From: Auanema rhodensis
Taxonomy: Eukaryota; Nematoda; Chromadorea; Rhabditida; Rhabditidae
Length of the DNA: 64,000 nucleotides
NCBI GenBank assembly: GCA_964057225.1
Contig: OZ059896.1
Coordinates: 19,030,501 to 19,094,500, forward strand
Direction: 5' to 3'
Shown here: one piece after another, positions 50,101 to 62,902 of the stretch
Numbering within the stretch: position 1 is the stretch's first letter
Layout: the number at the start of each line of letters is the position of its first letter
Position numbers and translations under genes: made by a program
The notes under the pieces: model-generated
Database searches by the model: none
Told to the model about the DNA's origin: nothing
The model's input: the letters and a program-made list of their open reading frames with translations, nothing else

Positions 50101-51318
50101 CCGCATCGAATGCACTATACTACATTGAGAAACGCTTAATACAAAAATTAGTTATGATCGTTTGAAAAATGATGCATTAGTGTATGTTGAGTTTCCATGT
50201 ACACTCAACATTGCTTCCAAAAACATTTTGACAAAAATTTTTTCGAAAAATTTCAAAATAATTTAGCAAAAAGTAGATGTTTTTAGATTCCTTTTTTCAA
50301 GGCAAAGACGATGGACAATGTTATTCAACGAAAAAAATAATTCTTTAGGGTGAAAATCGAGGATATAAGTGTGAACTTATATCAGTTGATATCTCGGTGC
50401 ATTTTTAAGCTAGCGCAAATCTGATAACACAGATCGACGCAGTTTAAAAATCCGCATCGAATGCACTATACTACATTGAGAAACGCTTAATACAAGAATT
50501 AGTTATGATCGTTTGAAAAATGATGCATTAGTGTATGTTGAGTTTCCATGTACACTCAACATTGCTTCCAAAAACATTTTGACAAAAATTTTTTCGAAAA
50601 ATTTCAAAATAATTTAGCGAAAAGTAGATGTTTTTAGATTCCTTTTTTCAAGGCAAAGACGATGGACAATGTTATTCAACGAAAAAAATAATTCTTTAGG
50701 GTGAAAATCGAGGATATAAGTGTGAACTTATATCAGTTGATATCTCGGTGCATTTTTAAGCTAGCGCAAATCTGATAACACAGATCGACGCAGCTTAAAA
50801 ATCCGCATCGAATGCACTATACTACATTGAGAAACGCTTAATACAAAAATTAGTTATGATCGTTTGAAAAATGATGCATTAGTGTATGTTGAGTTTCCAT
50901 GTACACTCAACATTGCTTCCAAAAACATTTTGACAAAAATTTTTTCGAAAAATTTCAAAATAATTTAGCGAAAAGTAGATGTTTTTAGATTCCTTTTTTC
51001 AAGGCAAAGACGATGGACAATGTTATTCAACGAAAAAAATAATTCTTTAGGGTGAAAATCGAGGATATAAGTGTGAACTTATATCAGTTGATATCTCGGT
51101 GCATTTTTAAGCTAGCGCAAATCTGATAACACAGATCGACGCAGCTTAAAAATCCGCATCGAATGCACTATACTACATTGAGAAACGCTTAATACAAAAA
51201 TTAGTTATGATCGTTTGAAAAATGATGCATTAGTGTATGTTGAGTTTCCATGTACACTCAACATTGCTTCCAAAAACATTTTGACAAAAATTTTTTCGAA
51301 AAATTTCGAAATAATTTA
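47107..51318 (+). repeat. Six-monomer higher-order repeat (2 units)
   Basis: Units 47107-49212 and 49213-51318. GATATATCGG (47585, 49691), CAGTTTAAA (48336, 50442) and GCGAAAAG (48511, 50617) are all 2,106 bp apart. The last monomer differs at its first bases and by a C in the T tract of the first unit (TTTTCTCAAGG). Confidence 0.85.
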
Positions 51319-53073
51319 GCGAAAAGTAGATGTTTTTAGATTCCTTTTTTCAAGGCAAAGACGATGGACAATGTTATTCAACGAAAAAAATAATTCTTTA
51401 GGGTGAAAATCGAGGATATAAGTGTGAACTTATATCAGTTGATATCTCGGTGCATTTTTAAGCTAGCGCAAATCTGATAACACAGATCGACGCAGCTTAA
51501 AAATCCGCATCGAATGCACTATACTACATTGAGAAACGCTTAATACAAAAATTAGTTATGATCGTTTGAAAAATGATGCATTAGTGTATGTTGAGTTTCC
51601 ATGTACACTCAACATTGCTTCCAAAAACATTTTGACAAAAATTTTTTCGAAAAATTTCAAAATAATTTAGCGAAAAGTAGATGTTTTTAGATTCCTTTTT
51701 TCAAGGCAAAGACGATGGACAATGTTATTCAACGAAAAAAATAATTCTTTAGGGTGAAAATCGAGGATATAAGTGTGAACTTATATCAGTTGATATCTCG
51801 GTGCATTTTTAAGCTAGCGCAAATCTGATAACACAGATCGACGCAGCTTAAAAATCCGCATCGAATGCACTATACTACATTGAGAAACGCTTAATACAAA
51901 AATTAGTTATGATCGTTTGAAAAATGATGCATTAGTGTATGTTGAGTTTCCATGTACACTCAACATTGCTTCCAAAAACATTTTGACAAAAATTTTTTCG
52001 AAAAATTTCAAAATAATTTAGCAAAAAGTAGATGTTTTTAGATTCCTTTTTTCAAGGCAAAGACGATGGACAATGTTATTCAACGAAAAAAATAATTCTT
52101 TAGGGTGAAAATCGAGGATATAAGTGTGAACTTATATCAGTTGATATCTCGGTGCATTTTTAAGCTAGCGCAAATCTGATAACACAGATCGACGCAGCTT
52201 AAAAATCCGCATCGAATGCACTATACTACATTGAGAAACGCTTAATACAAAAATTAGTTATGATCGTTTGAAAAATGATGCATTAGTGTATGTTGAGTTT
52301 CCATGTACACTCAACATTGCTTCCAAAAACATTTTGACAAAAATTTTTTCGAAAAATTTCAAAATAATTTAGCAAAAAGTAGATGTTTTTAGATTCCTTT
52401 TTTCAAGGCAAAGACGATGGACAATGTTATTCAACGAAAAAAATAATTCTTTAGGGTGAAAATCGAGGATATAAGTGTGAACTTATATCAGTTGATATCT
52501 CGGTGCATTTTTAAGCTAGCGCAAATCTGATAACACAGATCGACGCAGCTTAAAAATCCGCATCGAATGCACTATACTACATTGAGAAACGCTTAATACA
52601 AAAATTAGTTATGATCGTTTGAAAAATGATGCATTAGTGTATGTTGAGTTTCCATGTACACTCAACATTGCTTCCAAAAACATTTTGACAAAAATTTTTT
52701 CGAAAAATTTCAAAATAATTTAGCAAAAAGTAGATGTTTTTAGATTCCTTTTTTCAAGGCAAAGACGATGGACAATGTTATTCAACGAAAAAAATAATTC
52801 TTTAGGGTGAAAATCGAGGATATAAGTGTGAACTTATATCAGTTGATATCTCGGTGCATTTTTAAGCTAGCGCAAATCTGATAACACAGATCGACGCAGT
52901 TTAAAAATCCGCATCGAATGCACTATACTACATTGAGAAACGCTTAATACAAGAATTAGTTATGATCGTTTGAAAAATGATGCATTAGTGTATGTTGAGT
53001 TTCCATGTACACTCAACATTGCTTCCAAAAACATTTCGACAAAAATTTTTTCGAAAAATTTCAAGATAATTTA
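50266..53073 (+). repeat. Homogeneous block of eight monomers of one type
   Basis: Monomers starting at 50266, 50617, 50968, 51319, 51670, 52021, 52372 and 52723 all have CAACGAAAAAAATAATTCTTTAGG. Four consecutive starts (50617-51670) have GCGAAAAG. This is the longest run of one type in the array and indicates recent single-monomer amplification or conversion. Confidence 0.85.
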
Positions 53074-53424
53074 GCAAAAAGTAGATGTTTTTAGATTCCT
53101 TTTTTCAAGGCAAAGACGATGGACAATGTTATTCAACAAAAAAATTAATTCTTCAGGGTGAAAATCGAGGATATAAGTGTGAACTTATATCAGTTGATAT
53201 CTCGGTGCATTTTTAAGCTAGCGCAAATCTGATAACACAGATCGACGCAGCTTAAAAATCCGCATCGAATGCACTATACTACATTGAGAAACGCTTAATA
53301 CAAAAATTAGTTATGATCGTTTGAAAAATGATGCATTAGTGTATGTTGAGTTTCCATGTACACTCAACATTGCTTCCAAAAACATTTTGACAAAAATTTT
53401 TTCGAAAAATTTCAAGATAATTTA

Positions 53425-54828
53425 GCAAAAAGTAGATGTTTTTAGATTCCTTTTTTCAAGGCAAAGACGATGGACAATGTTATTCAACAAAAAAATTAGT
53501 TCTTCAGGGTGAAAATCGAGTATATAAGTGTGAACTTATATCAGTTGATATCTCGGTGCATTTTTAAGCTAGCGCAAATCTCATAACACAGATCGACGCA
53601 GCTTAAAAATCCGCATCGAAAGCACTATACTACATTGAGAAACGCTTAATACAAAAATTAGTTATGATCGTTTGAAAAATGATGCATTAGTGTATGTTGA
53701 GTTTCCATGTACACTCAACATTGCTTCCAAAAACATTTTGACAAAAATTTTTTCGAAAAATTTCAAAATAATTTAGCAAAAAGTAGATGTTTTTAGATTC
53801 CTTTTTTCAAGGCAAAGACGATGGACAATGTTATTCAACGAAAAAATTAATTCTTCAGGGTGAAAATCGAGGATATATGTGTGAACTTATATCAGTTGAT
53901 ATCTCGGTGCATTTTTAAGCTAGCGCAAATCTGATAACACAGATCGACGCAGCTTAAAAATCCGCATCGAATGCACTATACTACATTGAGAAACGCTTAA
54001 TACAAAAATTAGTTATGATCGTTTGAAAAATGATGCATTAGTGTATGTTGAGTTTCCATGTACACTCAACGTTGCTTCCAAAAACATTTCGACAAAAATT
54101 TTTTCGAAAAATTTCAAAATAATTTAGCAAAAAGTAGATGTTTTTAGATTCCTTTTTTCAAGGCAAAGACGATGGACAATGTTATTCAACAAAAAAATTA
54201 ATTCTTCAGGGTGAAAATCGAGGATATAAGTGTGAACTTATATCAGTTGATATCTCGGTGCATTTTTAAGCTAGCGCAAATCTCATAACACAGATCGACG
54301 CAGCTTAAAAATCCGCATCGAAAGCACTATACTACATTGAGAAACGCTTAATACAAAAATTAGTTATGATCGTTTGAAAAATGATGCATTAGTGTATGTT
54401 GAGTTTCCATGTACACTCAACATTGCTTCCAAAAACATTTTGACAAAAATTTTTTCGAAAAATTTCAAAATAATTTAGCAAAAAGTAGATGTTTTTAGAT
54501 TCCTTTTTTCAAGGCAAAGACGATGGACAATGTTATTCAACGAAAAAATTAATTCTTCAGGGTGAAAATCGAGGATATATGTGTGAACTTATATCAGTTG
54601 ATATCTCGGTGCATTTTTAAGCTAGCGCAAATCTGATAACACAGATCGACGCAGCTTAAAAATCCGCATCGAATGCACTATACTACATTGAGAAACGCTT
54701 AATACAAAAATTAGTTATGATCGTTTGAAAAATGATGCATTAGTGTATGTTGAGTTTCCATGTACACTCAACATTGCTTCCAAAAACATTTCGACAAAAA
54801 TTTTTTCGAAAAATTTCAAGATAATTTA
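53425..54828 (+). repeat. Two-monomer higher-order repeat (2 units)
   Basis: Units 53425-54126 and 54127-54828. TCGAAAGCACT (53621, 54323) and GGATATATGTG (53871, 54573) are 702 bp apart. The first variant lies next to the GCAC that served as retroelement target elsewhere; the second breaks dyad 1. Confidence 0.85.
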
Positions 54829-57800
54829 GCAAAAAGTAGATGTTTTTAGATTCCTTTTTTCAAGGCAAAGACGATGGACAATGTTATTCAACAAAAAAAT
54901 TAATTCTTCAGGGTGAAAATCGAGGATATAAGTGTGAACTTATATCAGTTGATATCTCGGTGCATTTTTAAGCTAGCGCAAATCTGATAACACAGATCGA
55001 CGCAGCTTAAAAATCCGCATCGAATGCACTATACTACATTGAGAAACGCTTAATACAAAAATTAGTTATGATCGTTTGAAAAATGATGCATTAGTGTATG
55101 TTGAGTTTCCATGTACACTCAACATTGCTTCCAAAAACATTTTGACAAAAATTTTTTCGAAAAATTTCAAGATAATTTAGCAAAAAGTAGATGTTTTTAG
55201 ATTCCTTTTTTTCAAGGCAAAGACGATGGACAATGTTATTCAACGAAAAAATTAATTCTTCAGGGTGAAAATCGAGGATATAAGTGTGAACTTATATCAG
55301 TTGATATCTCGGTGCATTTTTAAGCTAGCGCAAATCTGATAACACAGATCGACGCAGCTTAAAAATCCGCATCGAATGCACTATACTACATTGAGAAACG
55401 CTTAATACAAAAATTAGTTATGATCGTTTGAAAAATGATGCATTAGTGTATGTTGAGTTTCCATGTACACTCAACATTGCTTCCAAAAACATTTCGACAA
55501 AAATTTTTTCGAAAAATTTCAAGATAATTTAGCAAAAAGTAGATGTTTTTAGATTCCTTTTTTCAAGGCAAAGACGATGGACAATGTTATTCAACAAAAA
55601 AATTAATTCTTCAGGGTATAAATCGAGGATATAAGTGTGAACTTATATCAGTTGATATCTCGGTGCATTTTTAAGCTAGCGCAAATCTGATAACACAGAT
55701 CGACGCAGCTTAAAAATCCGCATCGAATGCACTATACTACATTGAGAAACGCTTAATACAAAAATTAGTTATGATCGTTTGAAAAATGATGCATTAGTGT
55801 ATGTTGAGTTTCCATGTACACTCAACATTGCTTCCAAAAACATTTCGACAAAAATTTTTTCGAAAAATTTCAAGATAATTTAGCAAAAAGTAGATGTTTT
55901 TAGATTCCTTTTTTCAAGGCAAAGACGATGGACAATGTTATTCAACAAAAAAATTAATTCTTCAGGGTGAAAATCGAGGATATAAGTGTGAACTTATATC
56001 AGTTGATATCTCGGTGCATTTTTAAGCTAGCGCAAATCTGATAACACAGATCGACGCAGCTTAAAAATCCGCATCGAATGCACTATACTACATTGAGAAA
56101 CGCTTAATACAAAAATTAGTTATGATCGTTTGAAAAATGATGCATTAGTGTATGTTGAGTTTCCATGTACACTCAACATTGCTTCCAAAAACATTTTGAC
56201 AAAAATTTTTTCGAAAAATTTCAAAATAATTTAGCAAAAAGTAGATGTTTTTAGATTCCTTTTTTCAAGGCAAAGACGATGGACAATGTTATTCAACAAA
56301 AAAATTAGTTCTTCAGGGTGAAAATCGAGTATATAAGTGTGAACTTATATCAGTTGATATCTCGGTGCATTTTTAAGCTAGCGCAAATCTCATAACACAG
56401 ATCGACGCAGCTTAAAAATCCGCATCGAATGCACTATACTACATTGAGAAACGCTTAATACAAAAATTAGTTATGATCGTTTGAAAAATGATGCATTAGT
56501 GTATGTTGAGTTTCCATGTACACTCAACATTGCTTCCAAAAACATTTTGACAAAAATTTTTTCGAAAAATTTCAAAATAATTTAGCAAAAAGTAGATGTT
56601 TTTAGATTCCTTTTTTCAAGGCAAAGACGATGGACAATGTTATTCAACAAAAAAATTAATTCTTCAGGGTGAAAATCGAGGATATAAGTGTGAACTTATA
56701 TCAGTTGATATCTCGGTGCATTTTTAAGCTAGCGCAAATCTGATAACACAGATCGACGCAGCTTAAAAATCCGCATCGAATGCACTATACTACATTGAGA
56801 AACGCTTAATACAAAAATTAGTTATGATCGTTTGAAAAATGATGCATTAGTGTATGTTGAGTTTCCATGTACACTCAACATTGCTTCCAAAAACATTTTG
56901 ACAAAAATTTTTTCGAAAAATTTCAAAATAATTTAGCAAAAAGTAGATGTTTTTAGATTCCTTCTTTCAAGGCAAAGACGATGGACAATGTTATTCAACG
57001 AAAAAATTAATTCTTCAGGGTGAAAATCGAGGATATAAGTGTGAACTTATATCAGTTGATATCTCGGTGCATTTTTAAGCTAGCGCAAATCTGATAACAC
57101 AGATCGACGCAGCTTAAAAATCCGCATCGAATGCACTATACTACATTGAGAAACGCTTAATACAAAAATTAGTTATGATCGTTTGAAAAATGATGCATTA
57201 GTGTATGTTGAGTTTCCATGTACACTCAACGTTGCTTCCAAAAACATTTTGACAAAAATTTTTTCGAAAAATTTCAAAATAATTTAGCAAAAAGTAGATG
57301 TTTTCAGATTCCTTTTTTCAAGGCAAAGACGATGGACAATGTTATTCAACGAAAAAATTAATTCTTCAGGGTGAAAATCGAGGATATGAGTGTGAACTTA
57401 TATCAGTTGATATCTCGGTGCATTTTTAAGCTAGCGCAAATCTGATAACACAGATCGACGCAGCTCAAAAATCCGCATCGAATGCACTATACTACATTGA
57501 GAAACGCTTAATACAAAAATTAGTTATGATCGTTTGAAAAATGATGCATTAGTGTATGTTGAGTTTCCATGTACACTCAATGTTGCTTCCAAAAACATTT
57601 CGACAAAAATTTTTTCGAAAAATTTCAAGATAATTTAGCAAAAAGTAGATGTTTTTAGATTCCTTTTTTCAAGGCAAAGACGATGGACAATGTTATTCAA
57701 CAAAAAAATTAATTCTTCAGGGTGAAAATCGAGGATATAAGTGTGAACTTATATCAGTTGATATCTCGGTGCATTTTTAAGCTAGCGCAAATCTGATAAC

Positions 57801-59743
57801 ACAGATCGACGCAGCTTAAAAATCCGCATCGAATGCACTATACTACATTGAGAAACGCTTAATACAAAAATTAGTTATGATCGTTTGAAAAATGATGCAT
57901 TAGTGTATGTTGAGTTTCCATGTACACTCAACATTGCTTCCAAAAACATTTTGACAAAAATTTTTTCGAAAATTTTCAAAATAATTTAGCAAAAAGTAGA
58001 TGTTTTTAGATTCCTTTTTTCAAGGCAAAGACGATGGACAATGTTATTCAACGAAAAAATTAATTCTTCAGGGTGAAAATCGAGGATATAAGTGTGAACT
58101 TATATCAGTTGATATCTCGGTGCATTTTTAAGCTAGCGCAAATCTGATAACACAGATCGACGCAGCTTAAAAATCCGCATCGAATGCACTATACTACATT
58201 GAGAAACGCTTAATACAAAAATTAGTTATGATCGTTTGAAAAATGATGCATTAGTGTATGTTGAGTTTCCATGTACACTCAACGTTGCTTCCAAAAACAT
58301 TTCGACAAAAATTTTTTCGAAAAATTTCAAGATAATTTAGCAAAAAGTAGATGTTTTTAGATTCCTTTTTTCAAGGCAAAGACGATGGACAATGTTATTC
58401 AACAAAAAAATTAATTCTTCAGGGTGAAAATCGAGGATATAAGTGTGAACTTATATCAGTTGATATCTCGGTGCATTTTTAAGCTAGCGCAAATCTGATA
58501 ACACAGATCGACGCAGCTTAAAAATCCGCATCGAATGCACTATACTACATTGAGAAACGCTTAATACAAAAATTAGTTATGATCGTTTGAAAAATGATGC
58601 ATTAGTGTATGTTGAGTTTCCATGTACACTCAACATTGCTTCCAAAAACATTTTGACAAAAATTTTTTCGAAAAATTTCAAAATAATTTAGCAAAAAGTA
58701 GATGTTTTTAGATTCCTTTTTTCAAGGCAAAGACGATGGACAATGTTATTCAACGAAAAAATTAATTCTTCAGGGTGAAAATCGAGGATATAAGTGTGAA
58801 CTTATATCAGTTGATATCTCGGTGCATTTTTAAGCTAGCGCAAATCTGATAACACAGATCGACGCAGCTTAAAAATCCGCATCGAATGCACTATACTACA
58901 TTGAGAAACGCTTAATACAAAAATTAGTTATGATCGTTTGAAAAATGATGCATTAGTGTATGTTGAGTTTCCATGTACACTCAACATTGCTTCCAAAAAC
59001 ATTTCGACAAAAATTTTTTCGAAAAATTTCAAGATAATTTAGCAAAAAGTAGATGTTTTTAGATTCCTTTTTTCAAGGCAAAGACGATGGACAATGTTAT
59101 TCAACAAAAAAATTAATTCTTCAGGGTGAAAATCGAGGATATAAGTGTGAACTTATATCAGTTGATATCTCGGTGCATTTTTAAGCTAGCGCAAATCTGA
59201 TAACACAGATCGACGCAGCTTAAAAATCCGCATCGAATGCACTATACTACATTGAGAAACGCTTAATACAAAAATTAGTTATGATCGTTTGAAAAATGAT
59301 GCATTAGTGTATGTTGAGTTTCCATGTACACTCAACATTGCTTCCAAAAACATTTTGACAAAAATTTTTTCGAAAAATTTCAAAATAATTTAGCAAAAAG
59401 TAGATGTTTTTAGATTCCTTTTTTCAAGGCAAAGACGATGGACAATGTTATTCAACAAAAAAATTAGTTCTTCAGGGTGAAAATCGAGTATATAAGTGTG
59501 AACTTATATCAGTTGATATCTCGGTGCATTTTTAAGCTAGCGCAAATCTCATAACACAGATCGACGCAGCTTAAAAATCCGCATCGAATGCACTATACTA
59601 CATTGAGAAACGCTTAATACAAAAATTAGTTATGATCGTTTGAAAAATGATGCATTAGTGTATGTTGAGTTTCCATGTACACTCAACATTGCTTCCAAAA
59701 ACATTTTGACAAAAATTTTTTCGAAAAATTTCAAAATAATTTA

Positions 59744-62700
59744 GCAAAAAGTAGATGTTTTTAGATTTCTTTTTTCAAGGCAAAGACGATGGACAATGTT
59801 ATTCAACGAAAAAATTAATTCTTCAGGGTGAAAATCGAGGATATAAGTGTGAACTTATATCAGTTGATATCTCGGTGCATTTTTAAGCTAGCGCAAATCT
59901 GATAACACAGATCGACGCAGCTTAAAAATCCGCATCGAATGCACTATACTACATTGAGAAACGCTTAATACAAAAATTAGTTATGATCGTTTGAAAAATG
60001 ATGCATTAGTGTATGTTGAGTTTCCATGTACACTCAACATTGCTTCCAAAAACATTTCGACAAAAATTTTTTCGAAAAATTTCAAGATAATTTAGCAAAA
60101 AGTAGATGTTTTTAGATTCCTTTTTTCAAGGCAAAGACGATGGACAATGTTATTCAACAAAAAAATTAGTTCTTCAGGGTGAAAATCGAGTATATAAGTG
60201 TGAACTTATATCAGTTGATATCTCGGTGCATTTTTAAGCTAGCGCAAATCTCATAACACAGATCGACGCAGCTTAAAAATCCGCATCGAATGCACTATAC
60301 TACATTGAGAAACGCTTAATACAAAAATTAGTTATGATCGTTTGAAAAATGATGCATTAGTGTATGTTGAGTTTCCATGTACACTCAACATTGCTTCCAA
60401 AAACATTTTGACAAAAATTTTTTCGAAAAATTTCAAAATAATTTAGCAAAAAGTAGATGTTTTTAGATTTCTTTTTTTAAGGCAAAGACGATGGACAATG
60501 TTATTCAACGAAAAAATTAATTCTTCAGGGTGAAAATCGAGGATATAAGTGTGAACTTATATCAGTTGATATCTCGGTGCATTTTTAAGCTAGCGCAAAT
60601 CTGATAACACAGATCGACGCAGCTTAAAAATCCGCATCGAATGCACTATACTACTTTGAGAAACGCTTAATACAAAAATTAGTTATGATCGTTTGAAAAA
60701 TGATGCATTAGTGTATGTTGAGTTTCCATGTACACTCAACATTGCTTCCAAAAACATTTCGACAAAAATTTTTTCGAAAAATTTCAAGATAATTTAGCAA
60801 AAAGTAGATGTTTTTAGATTCCTTTTTTCAAGGCAAAGACGATGGACAATGTTATTCAACAAAAAAATTAATTCTTCAGGGTGAAAATCGAGGATATAAG
60901 TGTGAACTTATATCAGTTGATATCTCGGTGCATTTTTAAGCTAGCGCAAATCTGATAACACAGATCGACGCAGCTTAAAAATCCGCATCGAATGCACTAT
61001 ACTACATTGAGAAACGCTTAATACAAAAATTAGTTATGATCGTTTGAAAAATGATGCATTAGTGTATGTTGAGTTTCCATGTACACTCAACATTGCTTCC
61101 AAAAACATTTTGACAAAAATTTTTTCGAAAAATTTCAAAATAATTTAGCAAAAAGTAGATGTTTTTAGATTCCTTTTTTCAAGGCAAAGACGATGGACAA
61201 TGTTATTCAACAAAAAAATTAGTTCTTCAGGGTGAAAATCGAGTATATAAGTGTGAACTTATATCAGTTGATATCTCGGTGCATTTTTAAGCTAGCGCAA
61301 ATCTCATAACACAGATCGACGCAGCTTAAAAATCCGCATCGAATGCACTATACTACATTGAGAAACGCTTAATACAAAAATTAGTTATGATCGTTTGAAA
61401 AATGATGCATTAGTGTATGTTGAGTTTCCATGTACACTCAACATTGCTTCCAAAAACATTTTGACAAAAATTTTTTCGAAAAATTTCAAAATAATTTAGC
61501 AAAAAGTAGATGTTTTTAGATTTCTTTTTTCAAGGCAAAGACGATGGACAATGTTATTCAACGAAAAAATTAATTCTTCAGGGTGAAAATCGAGGATATA
61601 AGTGTGAACTTATATCAGTTGATATCTCGGTGCATTTTTAAGCTAGCGCAAATCTGATAACACAGATCGACGCAGCTTAAAAATCCGCATCGAATGCACT
61701 ATACTACATTGAGAAACGCTTAATACAAAAATTAGTTATGATCGTTTGAAAAATGATGCATTAGTGTATGTTGAGTTTCCATGTACACTCAACATTGCTT
61801 CCAAAAACATTTTGACAAAAATTTTTTCGAAAAATTTCAAAATAATTTAGCAAAAAGTAGATGTTTTTAGATTCCTTTTTTCAAGGCAAAGACGATGGAC
61901 AATGTTATTCAACAAAAAAATTAGTTCTTCAGGGTGAAAATCGAGGATATAAGTGTGAACTTATATCAGTTGATATCTCGGTGCATTTTTAAGCTAGCGC
62001 AAATCTGATAACACAGATCGACGCAGCTTAAAAATCCGCATCGAATGCACTATACTACATTGAGAAACGCTTAATACAAAAATTAGTTATGATCGTTTGA
62101 AAAATGATGCATTAGTGTATGTTGAGTTTCCATGTACACTCAACATTGCTTCCAAAAACATTTTGACAAAAATTTTTTCGAAAAATTTCAAAATAATTTA
62201 GCAAAAAGTAGATGTTTTTAGATTCCTTTTTTCAAGGCAAAGACGATGGACAATGTTATTCAACAAAAAAATTAGTTCTTCAGGGTGAAAATCGAGTATA
62301 TAAGTGTGAACTTATATCAGTTGATATCTCGGTGCATTTTTAAGCTAGCGCAAATCTCATAACACAGATCGACGCAGCTTAAAAATCCGCATCGAATGCA
62401 CTATACTACATTGAGAAACGCTTAATACAAAAATTAGTTATGATCGTTTGAAAAATGATGCATTAGTGTATGTTGAGTTTCCATGTACACTCAACATTGC
62501 TTCCAAAAACATTTTGACAAAAATTTTTTCGAAAAATTTCAAAATAATTTAGCAAAAAGTAGATGTTTTTAGATTTCTTTTTTCAAGGCAAAGACGATGG
62601 ACAATGTTATTCAACGAAAAAATTAATTCTTCAGGGTGAAAATCGAGGATATAAGTGTGAACTTATATCAGTTGATATCTCGGTGCATTTTTAAGCTAGC

Positions 62701-62902
62701 GCAAATCTGATAACACAGATCGACGCAGCTTAAAAATCCGCATCGAATGCACTATACTACATTGAGAAACGCTTAATACAAAAATTAGTTATGATCGTTT
62801 GAAAAATGATGCATTAGTGTATGTTGAGTTTCCATGTACACTCAACATTGCTTCCAAAAACATTTTGACAAAAATTTTTTCGAAAAATTTCAAAATAATT
62901 TA
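59744..62902 (+). repeat. Two- then three-monomer higher-order repeat
   Basis: AGATTTCTTTTT marks monomers at 59744, 60446, 61499 and 62552 (steps of 702, 1,053 and 1,053 bp). Units 60797-61849 and 61850-62902 each end with this monomer after a GAGTATATAAG monomer. At 60470-60480 the first C of TCAAGG is T. Confidence 0.8.
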
